From contig NZ_CANMZW010000003.1 in NCBI RefSeq assembly GCF_947502445.1, forward strand, positions 1-64,000: DNA of 64,000 nucleotides. The letters are read 5' to 3'. Position numbers and translations under genes: made by a program. This document shows, piece after piece, positions 1 through 8,562 of this stretch. Source of the DNA: an uncultured Brevibacillus sp. Its GTDB lineage: Bacteria; Bacillota; Bacilli; Brevibacillales; Brevibacillaceae. Numbering within the stretch: position 1 is the first letter of the stretch; each line of letters opens with the position of its first letter. A model generated the notes under the pieces. The model was given only the letters and a program-made list of their open reading frames with translations, did no database searches and was not told where the DNA came from.

Positions 1-35
1 TGGCTGCCCTTTGCTCCTGTTTCGGTAACTTTCAT
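1..35 (-). CDS. ltrA: Group II intron reverse transcriptase/maturase, first 11 codons
   Basis: The start ATG is at 33-35 with AGGAGGTGATC just upstream (41-51). The first residues are MKVTETGAKGS and the frame stays open to the window edge. In IIC introns the protein in domain IV combines reverse transcriptase and maturase functions and helps both splicing and retrotransposition. Only the N-terminus is visible, so assignment rests on position inside the intron and on the strong ribosome binding site. Confidence 0.65.
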   Translation of the reverse strand, partial: MKVTETGAKGS

Positions 36-439
36 TGACGATCACCTCCTAAAGTTCAGCCCTTCCCTCAAGCCGTCAACTGCTCGAGGTACTATGGCGT
101 CTGCTGACTTCTCATGGTAAATCTTGTTTCAACCGTGATTCGAATTTCATCTCCCCACGTCCATGAGACCTCCCACGGTAAGACGACTCACTTTCCTTCC
201 ATGTACCCGCATCATTTACATTGACATGTCCGTGTAGTTGATTGGACTTCGCTTTGTTTAGCAAGCTCATCCCATGCCTTGTGCCTGATGATGTTCGTGT
301 TCCTCGGGTCGGAATTTTGCCTCCAGCTTCCTTCAGATTCCACCTCACGATGGACACCCTTGCTCTTGGCTAGTGGTTGGTAACTACAAACCCCCACAGT
401 GGACTTTCACCACCTAGTTAGTCGCCATGCGTGGCGCAC
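1..439 (-). mobile_element. Group IIC intron, 5' part (domains I-IV start), cut by window edge
   Basis: Read on the minus strand, the sequence starts GTGCGCCACGCATGGCG at 439. It then carries the long conserved domain I stretches I recognise from Oceanobacillus-type IIC introns, such as GGTGAAAGTCCACTG, GCAAGGGTGTCC, GTGGAATCTGAAGGAAGC and GAGGAACACGAACATCATC. The reading frame of the intron-encoded protein begins at 35 and runs off the left edge. The 5' boundary lies one base after the T-tract of a terminator hairpin, the usual target of class C introns. The 3' half is outside the window, so integrity and mobility cannot be judged. Short reading frames across this stretch (112-397) are not genes. 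Confidence 0.88.
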
Positions 440-440
440 T

Positions 441-481
441 AAAAAATGCCCTCCCCGGCTTAAACCGAAGGAGGGCATTTC
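441..481 (-). terminator. Intrinsic terminator used as intron target
   Basis: The stem AAATGCCCTCC/GGAGGGCATTT has a 15-nt loop and is followed on the minus strand by TTTTTT and then the intron 5' end. The minus-strand gene it served is not recognisable: 485-590 encodes only a short remnant reading STLLTVLQQ-stop. Confidence 0.8.
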
Positions 482-605
482 TATTGCTGGAGTACCGTCA
501 ACAAAGTGCTTCACATCACGTTTCGTTGGTAGCTGGCAGATCTCCTTGAATAAATAGAAACATCTATGGGAAAGAAAGGGATGAAGTACGATATAGGAGG
601 CAGAA

Positions 606-1565
606 ATGAAGAAGTCGTTGTTGCTGGTGTCGATCCTTATGGTAGTATTGGTTGCATTCGTTGGAATCATGAAAGTAACCAATAGAATTGATCAAAAAAG
701 CGTCATTAAAAGCGATGATGTCACAAAAAAGCTCTCGGAAATATCTCAAGATCAAGGTCCTAATTGGGAGTCTGTCAAAAAAGTGTTTAACAAGGGAACC
801 GTTCAAAAAGATGTTTTTAAAGTCACATTTCCACGTTCCGATTTGCATGTAAAAGTAGAGGATGTTCAAATCGATCCGAACCTTGCTTTAACATCTTATT
901 TAGCATTCAAACAAGTGGGAAACCATTCGATGATGATGGGCGATCTTGTTCTCCTTGAAAAAGAAGTAAAACCTGTCGAGAACAAGTTAATGGAGCAAGG
1001 AATTGAAGTGACTGCTTTGCACAACCACATCATAGAAGAAAATCCAAAGATCATGTATTTGCATGTTGCTGGTCATGGTGATCCAGTTACTCTGGCCGAA
1101 AAGATGAAGGATGTTCTTGCCCTAACAAGCACTCCATTAACCTCTACAACACCTGAGAAATCTTCATCTACTTTTAACTGGTCTAAGCTTGAAAATATTA
1201 TAGGGTGGAAAGGACATCAAAAAGGAAAGGTGTTTCAATTCTCTATACCAAGACCAGAAGAAATTACGGTAAAAGGTGTAGGTATTCCGCCTGCTATGGG
1301 TATCGCAATGCCCATTAACTTTCAAGTTATTGGTGACAAAGCAGCAACAACTGGCGACTTCGTTCTGTTTTCAAACGAAGTGAATCCAGTTATTCGTGAA
1401 TTAACAAAGAACGGGATTACCGTAACAGCTATACATAATCACATGTTGGATGAATCTCCTCGATTATTCTTCTTGCATTTCTGGGCAGTGGATAGCCCCG
1501 AAAAGTTAGCTCTTGGTCTCCGTGCGGCGCTAAATGAAACCACTGTGGGAACACAAATGAAGTAG
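606..1565 (+). CDS. Secreted/anchored protein with two DUF1259 (LppY/LpqO-like) domains
   Basis: This 319-aa protein starts at ATG 606 behind TAGGAGGCAGAA. An N-terminal hydrophobic segment (about residues 4-24) suggests a signal anchor or cleaved signal. It contains two homologous halves, about residues 50-165 and 190-310. Each ends with the motif pattern ALHNH..EE/DE(N/S)P followed by (M/F)(Y/F)LH, typical of DUF1259 as I know it. The biochemical role of the family is not established. The gene looks intact and stands alone between the intron/terminator and a decayed minus-strand gene. Confidence 0.8.
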   Translation: MKKSLLLVSILMVVLVAFVGIMKVTNRIDQKSVIKSDDVTKKLSEISQDQGPNWESVKKVFNKGTVQKDVFKVTFPRSDLHVKVEDVQIDPNLALTSYLAFKQVGNHSMMMGDLVLLEKEVKPVENKLMEQGIEVTALHNHIIEENPKIMYLHVAGHGDPVTLAEKMKDVLALTSTPLTSTTPEKSSSTFNWSKLENIIGWKGHQKGKVFQFSIPRPEEITVKGVGIPPAMGIAMPINFQVIGDKAATTGDFVLFSNEVNPVIRELTKNGITVTAIHNHMLDESPRLFFLHFWAVDSPEKLALGLRAALNETTVGTQMK

Positions 1566-1676
1566 CCATAACAGGATAGCCGGTAATCCGAGGTTCCTTT
1601 CTCTGTTGAAAGGAGCAAACCTGTACGACAATCGTAGTACGCTAGGTCGTCATAAAATGAACTGTTCCGAGTGTGC

Positions 1677-2393
1677 TCATAAATGATAAGCTTTCCGTTT
1701 ACCACTCCTAAAAAAAGTACCCCACCGAGATATTTCATACACTTTTTCAAACGCGTTGTTATACCCAACTAGCGTAGTAGAACCATAAACATCCCTGGAC
1801 ACAGTGAGTATGCAATCCTTGTAAAAAATAGGTTTAATTACTCCTACCTGTCGGGAATCTACAACAACCCCCGCTTTTGTATAACGCGTTATTTTCCCTG
1901 ATGACTCAATTTTGTAATCATAGGGTTCAGTGCTTGGTCTGTAAAAGGTATATGCAGGCACGTACTCGTCTCCAACAGAGATCCCATTCAATCCCACTTT
2001 CTTTCGCGTACTGCTACCATAGCTGACATAGAAAAAACTGTCGTTGTATTCGACTTTAGTGATTTTCCAATCACTGTATTTATAGTCCCACAATTTACTC
2101 CCAGTGGCAGAGTAAAAAGAGAGGGTTATACTGTCAAGGCTGAGACCTGCGAAACGTCCATCGGGCAAGAAAATAGGTAAGGTACTTCCTGAGTTTAGGG
2201 AAGCGATCTGTTTACCCATTTTATCAAAGACATGATTTAATCTACCCGCATAGCCACTTCCACAAGTATGGAAATACATTGAGTCGTAATTGAAGTAAAG
2301 ACTACTGTTAGCATCGTTTAATTCTCTGACAATTTCTGTTCTGACTGCGTATTTTAATCCTAGTTTACTTCCAGAAATGATGTCTCCATCGCC
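1677..2393 (-). pseudogene. 5'-truncated beta-propeller/PQQ-like repeat protein
   Basis: The frame is open from an in-frame TAG at 2394-2396 down to the stop at 1677, and codes for about 238 residues. The first residues, GDGDIISGSK, look like the middle of a propeller blade. Further blade-like pieces include FLPDGRFAGLS, FYSATGSKLWDYKYSD and SSGKITRYTK. An internal ATG at 2279 lacks a good ribosome binding site, so I read this as a gene that lost its 5' end (signal peptide and first blades). A complete copy would be a secreted WD40/PQQ-like protein of unknown function. Confidence 0.55.
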
Positions 2394-2650
2394 CTACAGG
2401 AGGTTTGTTCCCTCGGATGCATACGGAGCGATCTTCAACAAAAAACCAGCCTCAGCGAGTAACAGCTTTCGTAGCCGTCTCTTTGCCTTCTGGCTGGCTT
2501 TGATCTTTACGAATTTTGAGCTGCGGCCGACTGGACGAAATACTTTTACTATCTCATCCGACCGGCGCAGCACTTCCTCGTATAGAATATTTCTCCGGTA
2601 TCTGAGTCAACAAACTGGCGCATTACATGATCATCACCATTGCTTCAATT
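2394..2650 (-). pseudogene. Frameshifted phage-type gene fragment
   Basis: Two minus-strand pieces in different frames form one protein-like sequence. The first contains VMRQFVDSDTGEIFYTRK, the second DEIVKVFRPVGRSSKFVK followed by a Lys/Arg-rich helix and TAG at 2394. The DSDTGEIF start resembles small phage or plasmid regulator proteins, but I cannot name a family. The frame break is near 2570. It abuts the truncated propeller gene, so one deletion may have hit both. Confidence 0.35.
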
Positions 2651-2712
2651 GATGTGCGGAAATGTATAATCTAATTTGAAATTGTTACTTTCTTTATTTA
2701 GATTTCAATGAT

Positions 2713-2742
2713 AAAAAAGGACAGCATATCGCTGTCCCTTTT
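2713..2742 (-). terminator. Intrinsic terminator of the 2.7-4.0 kb operon
   Basis: The stem is GGACAGC/GCTGTCC (2719-2725, 2731-2737). On the minus strand it is followed by TTTTTTAT, immediately after the stop of the secreted protein at 2748. Confidence 0.8.
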
Positions 2743-2747
2743 CTTTC

Positions 2748-3392
2748 TTAATTTCCTCCCCCTAGCAAGTCATCGTCAGAGACATCCTCGTCGCTAGAGT
2801 TTAACCCATCGTTGATACTTTCAAGAACTTGTTCAGAACTGTACTTAGTTCCAGGACTAAGATCAAGTAGCTTCGCTGCTCGTTCTTCGAGCCATATACC
2901 TTCATTTCCATTTGAATCAACCGCTACAAAAATATAACCACCTGCGTAGTCCGAATATTTCACTTGAACATCTTTACCATACTCTTGAATGATATCCTTG
3001 TACATTTCATACAATTCCGGCCCTGTTTTTTCGAGACCTGCTTGAATTGGCTCAGTATCCGTTGCTATAACTATGCCTTTAGCATTATCTCCCTCCATAA
3101 TAAACCACAGTTTTTCATCTGAAGGTACTAGTAAATCAGTAATACTAGAACCTTTAAAAGATTTTATTGCTTCTGAATCAGGTAAATGAGCACTGTCGAT
3201 TGAGTAATCAGACAAAGTTTCGTTCACATTATTTTTTTGTAGTGTTTTAGTTTTATTATTGCCTGCTGACTCGAATTTTTTATATGCATTAAAGGCATCC
3301 CTTTTCCCTTCATTAATTGCCCCGACAGCAGAAAACGAAAACATTACAGCAAGAGTTGCTATTCCCAAAACCGCAAATGTAATCCTCTTCAT
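2748..3392 (-). CDS. Secreted protein of unknown function, partner of papain-like protease
   Basis: I chose ATG 3392 (MKRITFAVLG), which follows GAGGAGGTAAAACC, rather than the longer frame starting at 3428. The 214-aa product has a signal peptide (residues 1-24, ending SAVGA), an acidic C-terminus and a central folded region containing YAGGYIFVAVDSNGNEGIW. It begins 16 nt after the stop of the decayed cysteine protease, so the two were one transcription unit. A propeptide-like or inhibitor role towards the protease is conceivable from this pairing but is inference only. I recognise no domain. Confidence 0.6.
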   Translation of the reverse strand: MKRITFAVLGIATLAVMFSFSAVGAINEGKRDAFNAYKKFESAGNNKTKTLQKNNVNETLSDYSIDSAHLPDSEAIKSFKGSSITDLLVPSDEKLWFIMEGDNAKGIVIATDTEPIQAGLEKTGPELYEMYKDIIQEYGKDVQVKYSDYAGGYIFVAVDSNGNEGIWLEERAAKLLDLSPGTKYSSEQVLESINDGLNSSDEDVSDDDLLGGGN

Positions 3393-3408
3393 GGTTTTAC
3401 CTCCTCGA

Positions 3409-3960
3409 TTAGTTTTCCTCGAATCCATATATGGTATGGGTCCACTCTTGACCCGAGCTATCTACAAATCTGTCATAAGTCATAATAGAATATTCACCTT
3501 TATCAGGATCCATATACCTTAGATATCTAGTCGAGCTGTTTGTGTATCCATCAATAACAACCATATGACCAATATCTGTATTCGCCCTTTTCCATTTAAT
3601 GCGTGCTAATACAGGTATATCGTTTTATTTCCCTTACTGTTTCCTTAAATGTTAATGAGTTATTCTCTCGATAACTCTGAAGCCCATCATGATCGAGTCC
3701 ATCCATGACTTCACTAATATTTCCCGATTTATTCGTAACCTCACCTTTTACATATTCAACAAAATCAGATTGAGTAACTTTAATACCAAAATAACTTAAT
3801 ACAGATACTGATGAAGCTGACCAGCACCATAACTCTGCTGCTTGCGTGACTTTTTTACTCCTAAAGTTACAGTTGTTGAAGCAGCGTGTGATGGACTACC
3901 TACAGTTGCCAAAATTGACAAAGAAACTGCTGCAACCCCTAGTACAAAAAATTTTTTCAT
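3409..3960 (-). pseudogene. Secreted papain-like (C39/C47-type) cysteine protease, two frameshifts
   Basis: ATG 3960 opens a clear signal peptide (MKKFFVLGVAAVSLSILATV, then a cleavage-like SHA-A). The frame then breaks near 3845. The next piece carries the catalytic-cysteine motif ELWCWSASSVSVLSYFG. It breaks again near 3625 and continues with IGHMVVIDGY (catalytic His) and YLRYMDPDKG, ending at TAA 3409. The Cys motif followed by an H-M-V-V-I-D stretch is typical of bacterial papain-like proteases such as staphopain or AvrRpt2 types. It has lost function unless the frameshifts are sequencing errors. Confidence 0.75.
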
Positions 3961-4081
3961 GCTTTTTTTATACACAGCAAGTCCTCTTACAACAAATATT
4001 AATATGTACTGTCCACAATATAATGAAAATTACTATATTTTTGAATTAATTTCAACCTATTTTTGGGAAAAATTCATATAA

Positions 4082-4534
4082 CTAGAATTTCACTTCTTTC
4101 AATAATCTAACTTTTACTTCAAAAAATGAGAGGTACTGGACAAGGGGCGAGGGGCCGAAGCCGTAGGTCTCGCATGTATCCCCTGTCCGGTATATCCCAA
4201 CAGAGTAATGGCGATTTTCTAAAGCTCCGCGAGGGGTTCCTAAACTTGAAAACCGCAGCAATGCATACAACAAAAAACAATTGCATGTTCCCTGCTACGA
4301 TCATCGCAAGACTAGCGCGTTCAGACTCTAAATGTCCCCCTCTTGTAAGGCAACATTCGTCATTATCCATAGATTCGCTCAGGTACGCCGTTGATAAGGG
4401 ATAGACGGTATCTCCCAAGGGTTTATATTGCTTGCCCTTGACTCAAGATTACCGATCAAACGTTCGAAAAACGTCCTAGCTTTTATCCCTGATTTTGTCC
4501 TACTTTTTATCGGGTTTTTATCGGGCTTTTTGGC
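4082..4534. other. No convincing gene
   Basis: Reading frames exist on both strands, the longest at 4119-4418 minus with one hydrophobic segment. None has a ribosome binding site or recognisable domain. The 4420-4530 part is T-rich with repeated TTTTTATCGGG, possibly a remnant of a prophage end. Confidence 0.4.
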
Positions 4535-4566
4535 ATAAAAAAGAGCACTCAGATAATTCCGAGTGC
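4535..4566 (-). terminator. Intrinsic terminator of arpU-like gene
   Basis: The stem GCACTC/GAGTGC (4545-4550, 4561-4566) includes the stop region of the gene and is followed on the minus strand by TCTTTTTT. Confidence 0.65.
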
Positions 4567-4935
4567 CGTTGCAATCTGCAAAATTGCATCTTTCTTTTTT
4601 GGGTAGTATTGATCCTTCGTCATACCTAAATCCAAGTATATGTTGATGTCCTTTACTCTGGATGTGCTAAGATACTTTTCTTCAATGATCTGACGCTCAA
4701 CCTCATCCAATGAATATTGCAGAGCACGTTCTATCTGTCGTGCCTTTAATATGTTTTTAGTATCTGACGCCTGCAATCGAGGAAAAAGTTGTTCGATCCC
4801 TTTCTCTTGCTGCTCTTTTCTATTTTGTTCGGCAACACGAAGGGCTTTATATGCTTTTAATTCTTTTGCTACAACCTGCCGTACTGCTCTCTCATCTATC
4901 CGCGGAAACATTGACATTTGTTCTTGAGCGCTCAT
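4549..4935 (-). CDS. ArpU-family phage late transcription regulator
   Basis: This 128-aa protein begins MSAQEQMSMFPRIDERAVR. It has a charged coiled N-terminal half and a C-terminal helix-turn-helix region (SLDEVERQIIEEKYL, DLGMTKDQYYPKKKDAILQ). Length and layout fit ArpU/YqaQ-type activators of phage packaging and lysis genes. It is the most distinctive phage marker of the 4.5-10.8 kb region. No packaging or structural genes lie beside it, so it is probably an orphan. Confidence 0.75.
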   Translation of the reverse strand: MSAQEQMSMFPRIDERAVRQVVAKELKAYKALRVAEQNRKEQQEKGIEQLFPRLQASDTKNILKARQIERALQYSLDEVERQIIEEKYLSTSRVKDINIYLDLGMTKDQYYPKKKDAILQIATALGII

Positions 4936-5033
4936 CTTCCAATTCCCCCTCGCGGTAAGCCCGTGGTATAATATGGTTTGACGAACGCATATTCAGTCTC
5001 CCGAACGGGGGCTATTTTTTAGGAGGTAAAGCC

Positions 5034-5138
5034 ATGCCCGTAATTCCTTTGACTCCTGAGATAAGTGACATAGCCATTATTGGTATATTTGGTACAATGA
5101 CTTTACTAGCTATGTGCTTCATGGCAAAAAGCAACTAA
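5034..5138 (+). CDS. Small single-span membrane peptide (34 aa)
   Basis: An excellent ribosome binding site (AGGAGGTAAAGCC) precedes ATG 5034. The product starts MPVIPLTPEISD and has one hydrophobic helix (AIIGIFGTMTLLAMCFMA). A TATAAT at 4966-4971 lies upstream. The function is unknown. Size and composition suit a small membrane regulator or a toxin-like peptide, but nothing decides between these. Confidence 0.5.
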   Translation: MPVIPLTPEISDIAIIGIFGTMTLLAMCFMAKSN

Positions 5139-5278
5139 CCCTCGTAACTACGTTTCTTAATTGAAGCGTGGTTTTTCTTTTTTACTCCCGAAATATTGTG
5201 TTAAATCAATTTTAACTACTGTCATCAAACGCAATATGTTAATATTTGGGATAAATCTACTCAACAGGGGCGATGTAA

Positions 5279-5470
5279 ATGTTGAAAAGTATGCTGATTG
5301 GTTTGTGTGTTTATCTAGTAGGCTTTATCCTTGTTGGGTTAACGGTTTCTATTTATAACGGTACTCCCCAGTTTTCTTTCTACAGAGCAATTACATATTC
5401 AATTTTGTATCTTGCAGCTGTCATTGCTGTCTGTGCATCACTTGTTATTAAAAATATGAACAAAAGTTAA
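5279..5470 (+). CDS. Small membrane protein, two spans
   Basis: The 63-aa product starts at ATG 5279 behind AGGGGCGATGTAA. Hydrophobic segments at residues 5-25 and 38-58 are joined by a short loop containing YNGTPQFSF. I recognise no family. Confidence 0.55.
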   Translation: MLKSMLIGLCVYLVGFILVGLTVSIYNGTPQFSFYRAITYSILYLAAVIAVCASLVIKNMNKS

Positions 5471-5496
5471 TTGTACGTTTAGTATCCTTCTCACAA

Positions 5497-5640
5497 TTTC
5501 TCTTATGTTAAATTAACCCCAACTCTTTCAGTATGTCGTGAGCTCGTTTTCCCCGGTCAGCCATTACTTTGGGTGCGCTACCGAGATGGGGTATGCTGTA
5601 ATTATTCTGATCCGCGTACCAACGCAACGCTTCCTCCGCA
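5497..5640. repeat. About 140-bp repeat shared with 57003-57140
   Basis: CACAATTTCTCTTATGTT and the following C-terminal coding part of the Ead-like gene recur at 57003-57140 in the same orientation with only a few substitutions. This ties the two prophage remnants to related sources. Confidence 0.8.
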
Positions 5641-5903
5641 GCCTGTGCTCGCTGTATCCAGTAAGGCAGCGCTTCCCGGGCTTCCGTGATGAAGGTGATA
5701 TCTGCGTCTTCATAATGGCACTCTGGATTGAGTACAATTACACCTTCTGATCTTCCCGGATGTTCTGCATCTTTTCTCCAGATGGCAAGCCCTTCATCGT
5801 CATCTGCTTCTGGCTCCAATTCCCACGGTCCTGACGTAGCTGCTTCACACATTGCCAAGTCCTCTGCTGTATCACGCTTGTCTAACACACGTCCTGCTTG
5901 CAT
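5508..5903 (-). CDS. Phage-type protein with Ead/Ea22-like C-terminus
   Basis: The start is ATG 5903 (MQAGRVLDKRD), behind GGAGGGGAACGGG. The longer frame to 5927 would begin at TTG. The 131-aa product has ICEA/CEAATSGPWELEP near the N-terminus and ITEAREALPYWIQRAQAAE in the middle, a pattern seen in small phage proteins of the Ead type. The C-terminus (MADRGKRAHDILKELGLI) is nearly identical to the decayed paralogue at 57.0 kb. It belongs to the minus-strand phage gene row 5.5-7.2 kb. Its role is unknown. Confidence 0.6.
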   Translation of the reverse strand: MQAGRVLDKRDTAEDLAMCEAATSGPWELEPEADDDEGLAIWRKDAEHPGRSEGVIVLNPECHYEDADITFITEAREALPYWIQRAQAAEEALRWYADQNNYSIPHLGSAPKVMADRGKRAHDILKELGLI

Positions 5904-5919
5904 CCCGTTCCCCTCCGTT

Positions 5920-6237
5920 CTATTCAATCCCGAATCTTTTGATAGCCTTATGTTGGTAATACGCTTCGCCAGTTAATCTCTCGTACCAAACCCTGTTTGA
6001 AAGGTACACCTCTGGAAGCAACCCTTCACGTTTGTCCTTCGATGTATCCCAAGCAACTAAATTTCTTGCTATAAGCTTTGCTGTATCGTTCTGAACCAAC
6101 TTCACCAAAGCATCAGCTGCATCGCATGGTTCTATTGCTAAAAGTGGCGCTTCGTTGACCTGGAGGAAGTGAACACCTTCCTCCGTCCAAATCAAAGTCG
6201 TGTCATAATTGAGCTGAATTCGAGTTGCTTTTTTCAT
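5920..6237 (-). CDS. Hypothetical phage protein (105 aa)
   Basis: ATG 6237 follows GAGGAATCGGC. The product begins MKKATRIQLNYDTTLIWTEE and ends YQHKAIKRFGIE. No domain is recognised. Its stop lies within the leader of the Ead-like gene, consistent with one minus-strand phage transcript. Confidence 0.55.
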   Translation of the reverse strand: MKKATRIQLNYDTTLIWTEEGVHFLQVNEAPLLAIEPCDAADALVKLVQNDTAKLIARNLVAWDTSKDKREGLLPEVYLSNRVWYERLTGEAYYQHKAIKRFGIE

Positions 6238-6282
6238 GCCGATTCCTCCACATTCAAAAGATCGTAGTATCCGTTCATTTCC

Positions 6283-6531
6283 TCATATTTGCTTCATCAA
6301 CTCGTCTTCAGTTTCTTTGCCAGTCAGACCGAAGTTGTGTCCGCACTCGCATTCGAGAAATGTTTCAAGAAATTCGTCATGGCCTAAAGACTCGAGTGTA
6401 AAGAAAACGCCACCTGAATGAATATCGAGTTTTTCTTCTTCTGCTTTATCGCCAGCCTCTTGAGCTTTGATCATTTCGAAATTGAGCCATCGAAGTTTCT
6501 TCAGCATGTGCTCCATTTGCTTTTTATTCAT
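6283..6531 (-). CDS. Hypothetical phage protein (82 aa)
   Basis: I chose ATG 6531 (MNKKQMEHMLKKLRWLNFE), preceded by GGAGGGAAGTCG, over the upstream frame start at 6546. The product is acidic and mostly helical, with CECGH near the C-terminus. It overlaps the preceding gene by 8 nt, indicating translational coupling. Confidence 0.55.
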   Translation of the reverse strand: MNKKQMEHMLKKLRWLNFEMIKAQEAGDKAEEEKLDIHSGGVFFTLESLGHDEFLETFLECECGHNFGLTGKETEDELMKQI

Positions 6532-6808
6532 TCGACTTCCCTCCAAGAATTAGCGTCAATTTAGCCGCAGACTTTTCTTCTTCATGATCCAGAATACGAT
6601 CAAGCTTGCTATCCAGCGATGGCTTCGTCTTTCCTAAAAGAGTGCGCGGCGTTGTTCGTAAAGCTCTACATATGTCGCCGATGTTCTTGCTTTTTTTCTC
6701 GTCTAGTAGATACGCCAGCAGGTCCTTTTCCTTTTTGGTCAATCCATACTCCTTCGCGATTTCTTCAGCAGCCTCTTGGGGTGTCATATCAAGCTCCTTC
6801 AAACTCAC
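6524..6808 (-). CDS. Hypothetical phage protein with helix-turn-helix-like segment
   Basis: A GTG start at 6808 lies behind GGGAGGGAGTTACCCG. The 94-aa product contains EIAKEYGLTKKEKDLLAYLL and DICRALRTTPRTLLGKTKPS, which read like a helix-turn-helix followed by a linker. It may be a small DNA-binding regulator but no family is certain. Confidence 0.55.
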   Translation of the reverse strand: MSLKELDMTPQEAAEEIAKEYGLTKKEKDLLAYLLDEKKSKNIGDICRALRTTPRTLLGKTKPSLDSKLDRILDHEEEKSAAKLTLILGGKSNE

Positions 6809-6846
6809 CGGGTAACTCCCTCCCTGGGTACAAACGTAATGTTTTG

Positions 6847-7245
6847 TTAAATTGCGGTCTGTTCATCCAGATATCGAACTGGCTTATCTGTTTTCTTCGC
6901 ATATTCGATCTCATTCCGAGTGCTGCTGCCTACGTATCCCCCAACGTTGATGACGTAAATTTCGTCTGCGAGATCAATCTTACTGAAATGAATGTTGTCT
7001 AGCATCTGCTTTTCTTGGTCGGTCAACTGGATTCCCTCACTGTGTCCAAATACTCCAACGGAAATAACAACGTTCCCTTGCATTGTCAGGTCTTTGTTTG
7101 CTGCTTCAAATTCCTTCTTGAACCGAGTAGAGCCACAAAGAGTAATTACCTTTGGTTTTTTGTTCTCTCGTCTGCACTTGCATGGGTACTTATAGTGGAT
7201 TGCTTCGCTGCATGTTAGGCACGCACCAAATCGTTGATTTTCCAT
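6847..7245 (-). CDS. Nucleoside 2-deoxyribosyltransferase-like (DUF4406-type) phage protein
   Basis: I chose ATG 7245 (MENQRFGACLTC), behind GGGAGGTTGGAAGG. An N-terminal Cys cluster (CLTC, CKC) precedes the core KVITLCGSTRF, VVISVGVFGH and DLADEIYVINVGGYVGSST. That Gly-Ser-x-Arg plus GxxGxST pattern is typical of the deoxyribosyltransferase fold. The frame is open 49 codons further upstream, and that stretch (GLLVFADDSIEVIGN) looks like the end of another decayed gene read through in frame. Confidence 0.65.
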   Translation of the reverse strand: MENQRFGACLTCSEAIHYKYPCKCRRENKKPKVITLCGSTRFKKEFEAANKDLTMQGNVVISVGVFGHSEGIQLTDQEKQMLDNIHFSKIDLADEIYVINVGGYVGSSTRNEIEYAKKTDKPVRYLDEQTAI

Positions 7246-7649
7246 TCCTTCCAACCTCCCATTTATCACATCGATTATTGTGTTAAGTAGCCAGCAGCTC
7301 AGATTCTCGTAGTTGTTGCCAATGACTTCGATCGAATCATCAGCAAACACCAATAAACCATCTGACATCATTCCAGGTAGACCGTCAAACACTCTGACTG
7401 CATGAGCCTAACCAATACATCAAAAAGTTCGAGGTCTCCAATTAACTAAGTATTTGTTGCACCTCCTCCAAGTCCAATGAGAAAAAAGGGAATCTGACTG
7501 CCAAAAGAACTTATAATTTTTGAGTAGGAACAACTCCTTTTTTATCTTGGTAAAAGGGATTAAATAGACAAAGAACCAATTGACGAACCGCAAAAAATGT
7601 TATATATTTTCAACATAAAGTTATATATTTCTAACAAGAGGTGATGATT

Positions 7650-7877
7650 ATGAAGTGGAAGCTTCGGTGGCCGTTTTTTGATGATGAACGCACGAGAAAA
7701 GTAAAGATTTATTCGGCGGGCAAAGCGTATTTCTATTCCTTGTACATCTGGATTGTTTTGTTTGCATTCCATAAATATCTTGAAATCGATGACTTGCTGC
7801 TGATTGGATTATTGGGCATGGCGGGATCGCTCTACGTATCTTGGCTGTTTACAAGGAAGCAGAAAGGCTTGGAATAA
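7650..7877 (+). CDS. Small membrane protein, operon partner of XRE regulator
   Basis: ATG 7650 lies 8 nt after AGAGG. The 75-aa product begins [17 protein letters not shown] and has two hydrophobic spans ([12 protein letters not shown] and [18 protein letters not shown]). It overlaps the XRE gene by one base (TAATG), the usual arrangement of small membrane protein plus Cro/CI-like regulator pairs in Bacillales. Confidence 0.65.
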   Translation: MKWKLRWPFFDDERTRKVKIYSAGKAYFYSLYIWIVLFAFHKYLEIDDLLLIGLLGMAGSLYVSWLFTRKQKGLE

Positions 7878-8083
7878 TGAAAACGCGTATAAAAGAATAT
7901 CGAGCCAAATTCAATCTAACTCAGGCAGAGCTTGCGCGAAAGGTCGGCGCAAGAAGAGAAACGATCAGCTTTTTGGAAAAAGGAGAGTACAATCCGTCTC
8001 TCAAGCTGGCCGTCAAAATTGCGCAGCAATTCCAAGTGTGCATAGAAGAACTCTTCATTTTTGAGGAAGGTGATCTTGATTAA
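7877..8083 (+). CDS. XRE/Cro-family small helix-turn-helix regulator
   Basis: The 68-aa product starts [20 protein letters not shown]. The helix-turn-helix reads [20 protein letters not shown] and is followed by [20 protein letters not shown], the standard single-domain XRE repressor layout. It is translationally coupled to the membrane protein before it. The pair probably autoregulates; its targets are unknown. Confidence 0.85.
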   Translation: MKTRIKEYRAKFNLTQAELARKVGARRETISFLEKGEYNPSLKLAVKIAQQFQVCIEELFIFEEGDLD

Positions 8084-8167
8084 CTGGCCAGTCATTCGTT
8101 CACCAACGCTGTACTCTTTCAGAAGTGACGATGATTTTTTGCTTTCAGCTTTTTATTCGAAATCAGG

Positions 8168-8305
8168 CTAATCATCTAGTCCACGCTCCTTTAGGTAACA
8201 TTCACATGATTCTTTGACAACTTCCTCAATATATGGGATATGCGGCGATACAACCCCAGTCATTTCAAGCGTGTATCCCAGACATTTATATATGCTACAT
8301 GTCAT
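8168..8305 (-). CDS. Small cysteine-containing hypothetical protein (45 aa)
   Basis: ATG 8305 is preceded by GGGTGAG. The product begins MTCSIYKCLGYTLEMTG and ends CECYLKERGLDD. It follows the orientation of the surrounding phage genes. Support is only the ribosome binding site and protein-like composition. Confidence 0.35.
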   Translation of the reverse strand: MTCSIYKCLGYTLEMTGVVSPHIPYIEEVVKESCECYLKERGLDD

Positions 8306-8439
8306 CGACAATTCTCACCCGCCAACTAGTCATTTAACAAATCGTGTGTTTTGTAAATACCAAATTTCCCATTTCAGTCTCAATTTTGTCTCAGTTTATG
8401 TCTTATATGCTTTTGACAGTTCATTCGAAGTATAATTGA

Positions 8440-8562
8440 ATTGCCCATTGTAAGTTTTTACCTTCTTATTCGTTGATGGAACGCCGTGTGCGATGAAAGT
8501 CGCCCGCACGGTGTAGGCTCGAACGAAATCTCTCACATAGAAGGGAATAAGTCGAGAATAGC
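8440..8562 (+). other. Group II intron domain V-VI remnant (copy A)
   Basis: GGAACGCCGTGTGCGATGAA followed by AGTCGCCCGCACGGTG folds into a domain V-type hairpin with a GAAA tetraloop and a small bulge. It is followed by a CTCGAACG...AAGTCGAGAATAGC tail that can pair as domain VI. A conserved block of about 40 nt (TTGCCCATTGTA...CGTTGAT) precedes the hairpin. All four copies in the window share this block. No reverse transcriptase is present. The end at 8562 is inferred from the point where copies A, B and C diverge. Confidence 0.7.

Noticed and set aside
112..397. Two small overlapping reading frames at 112-357 and 212-397
   Set aside because: They lie in the structured RNA part of the group II intron and have no start signals.
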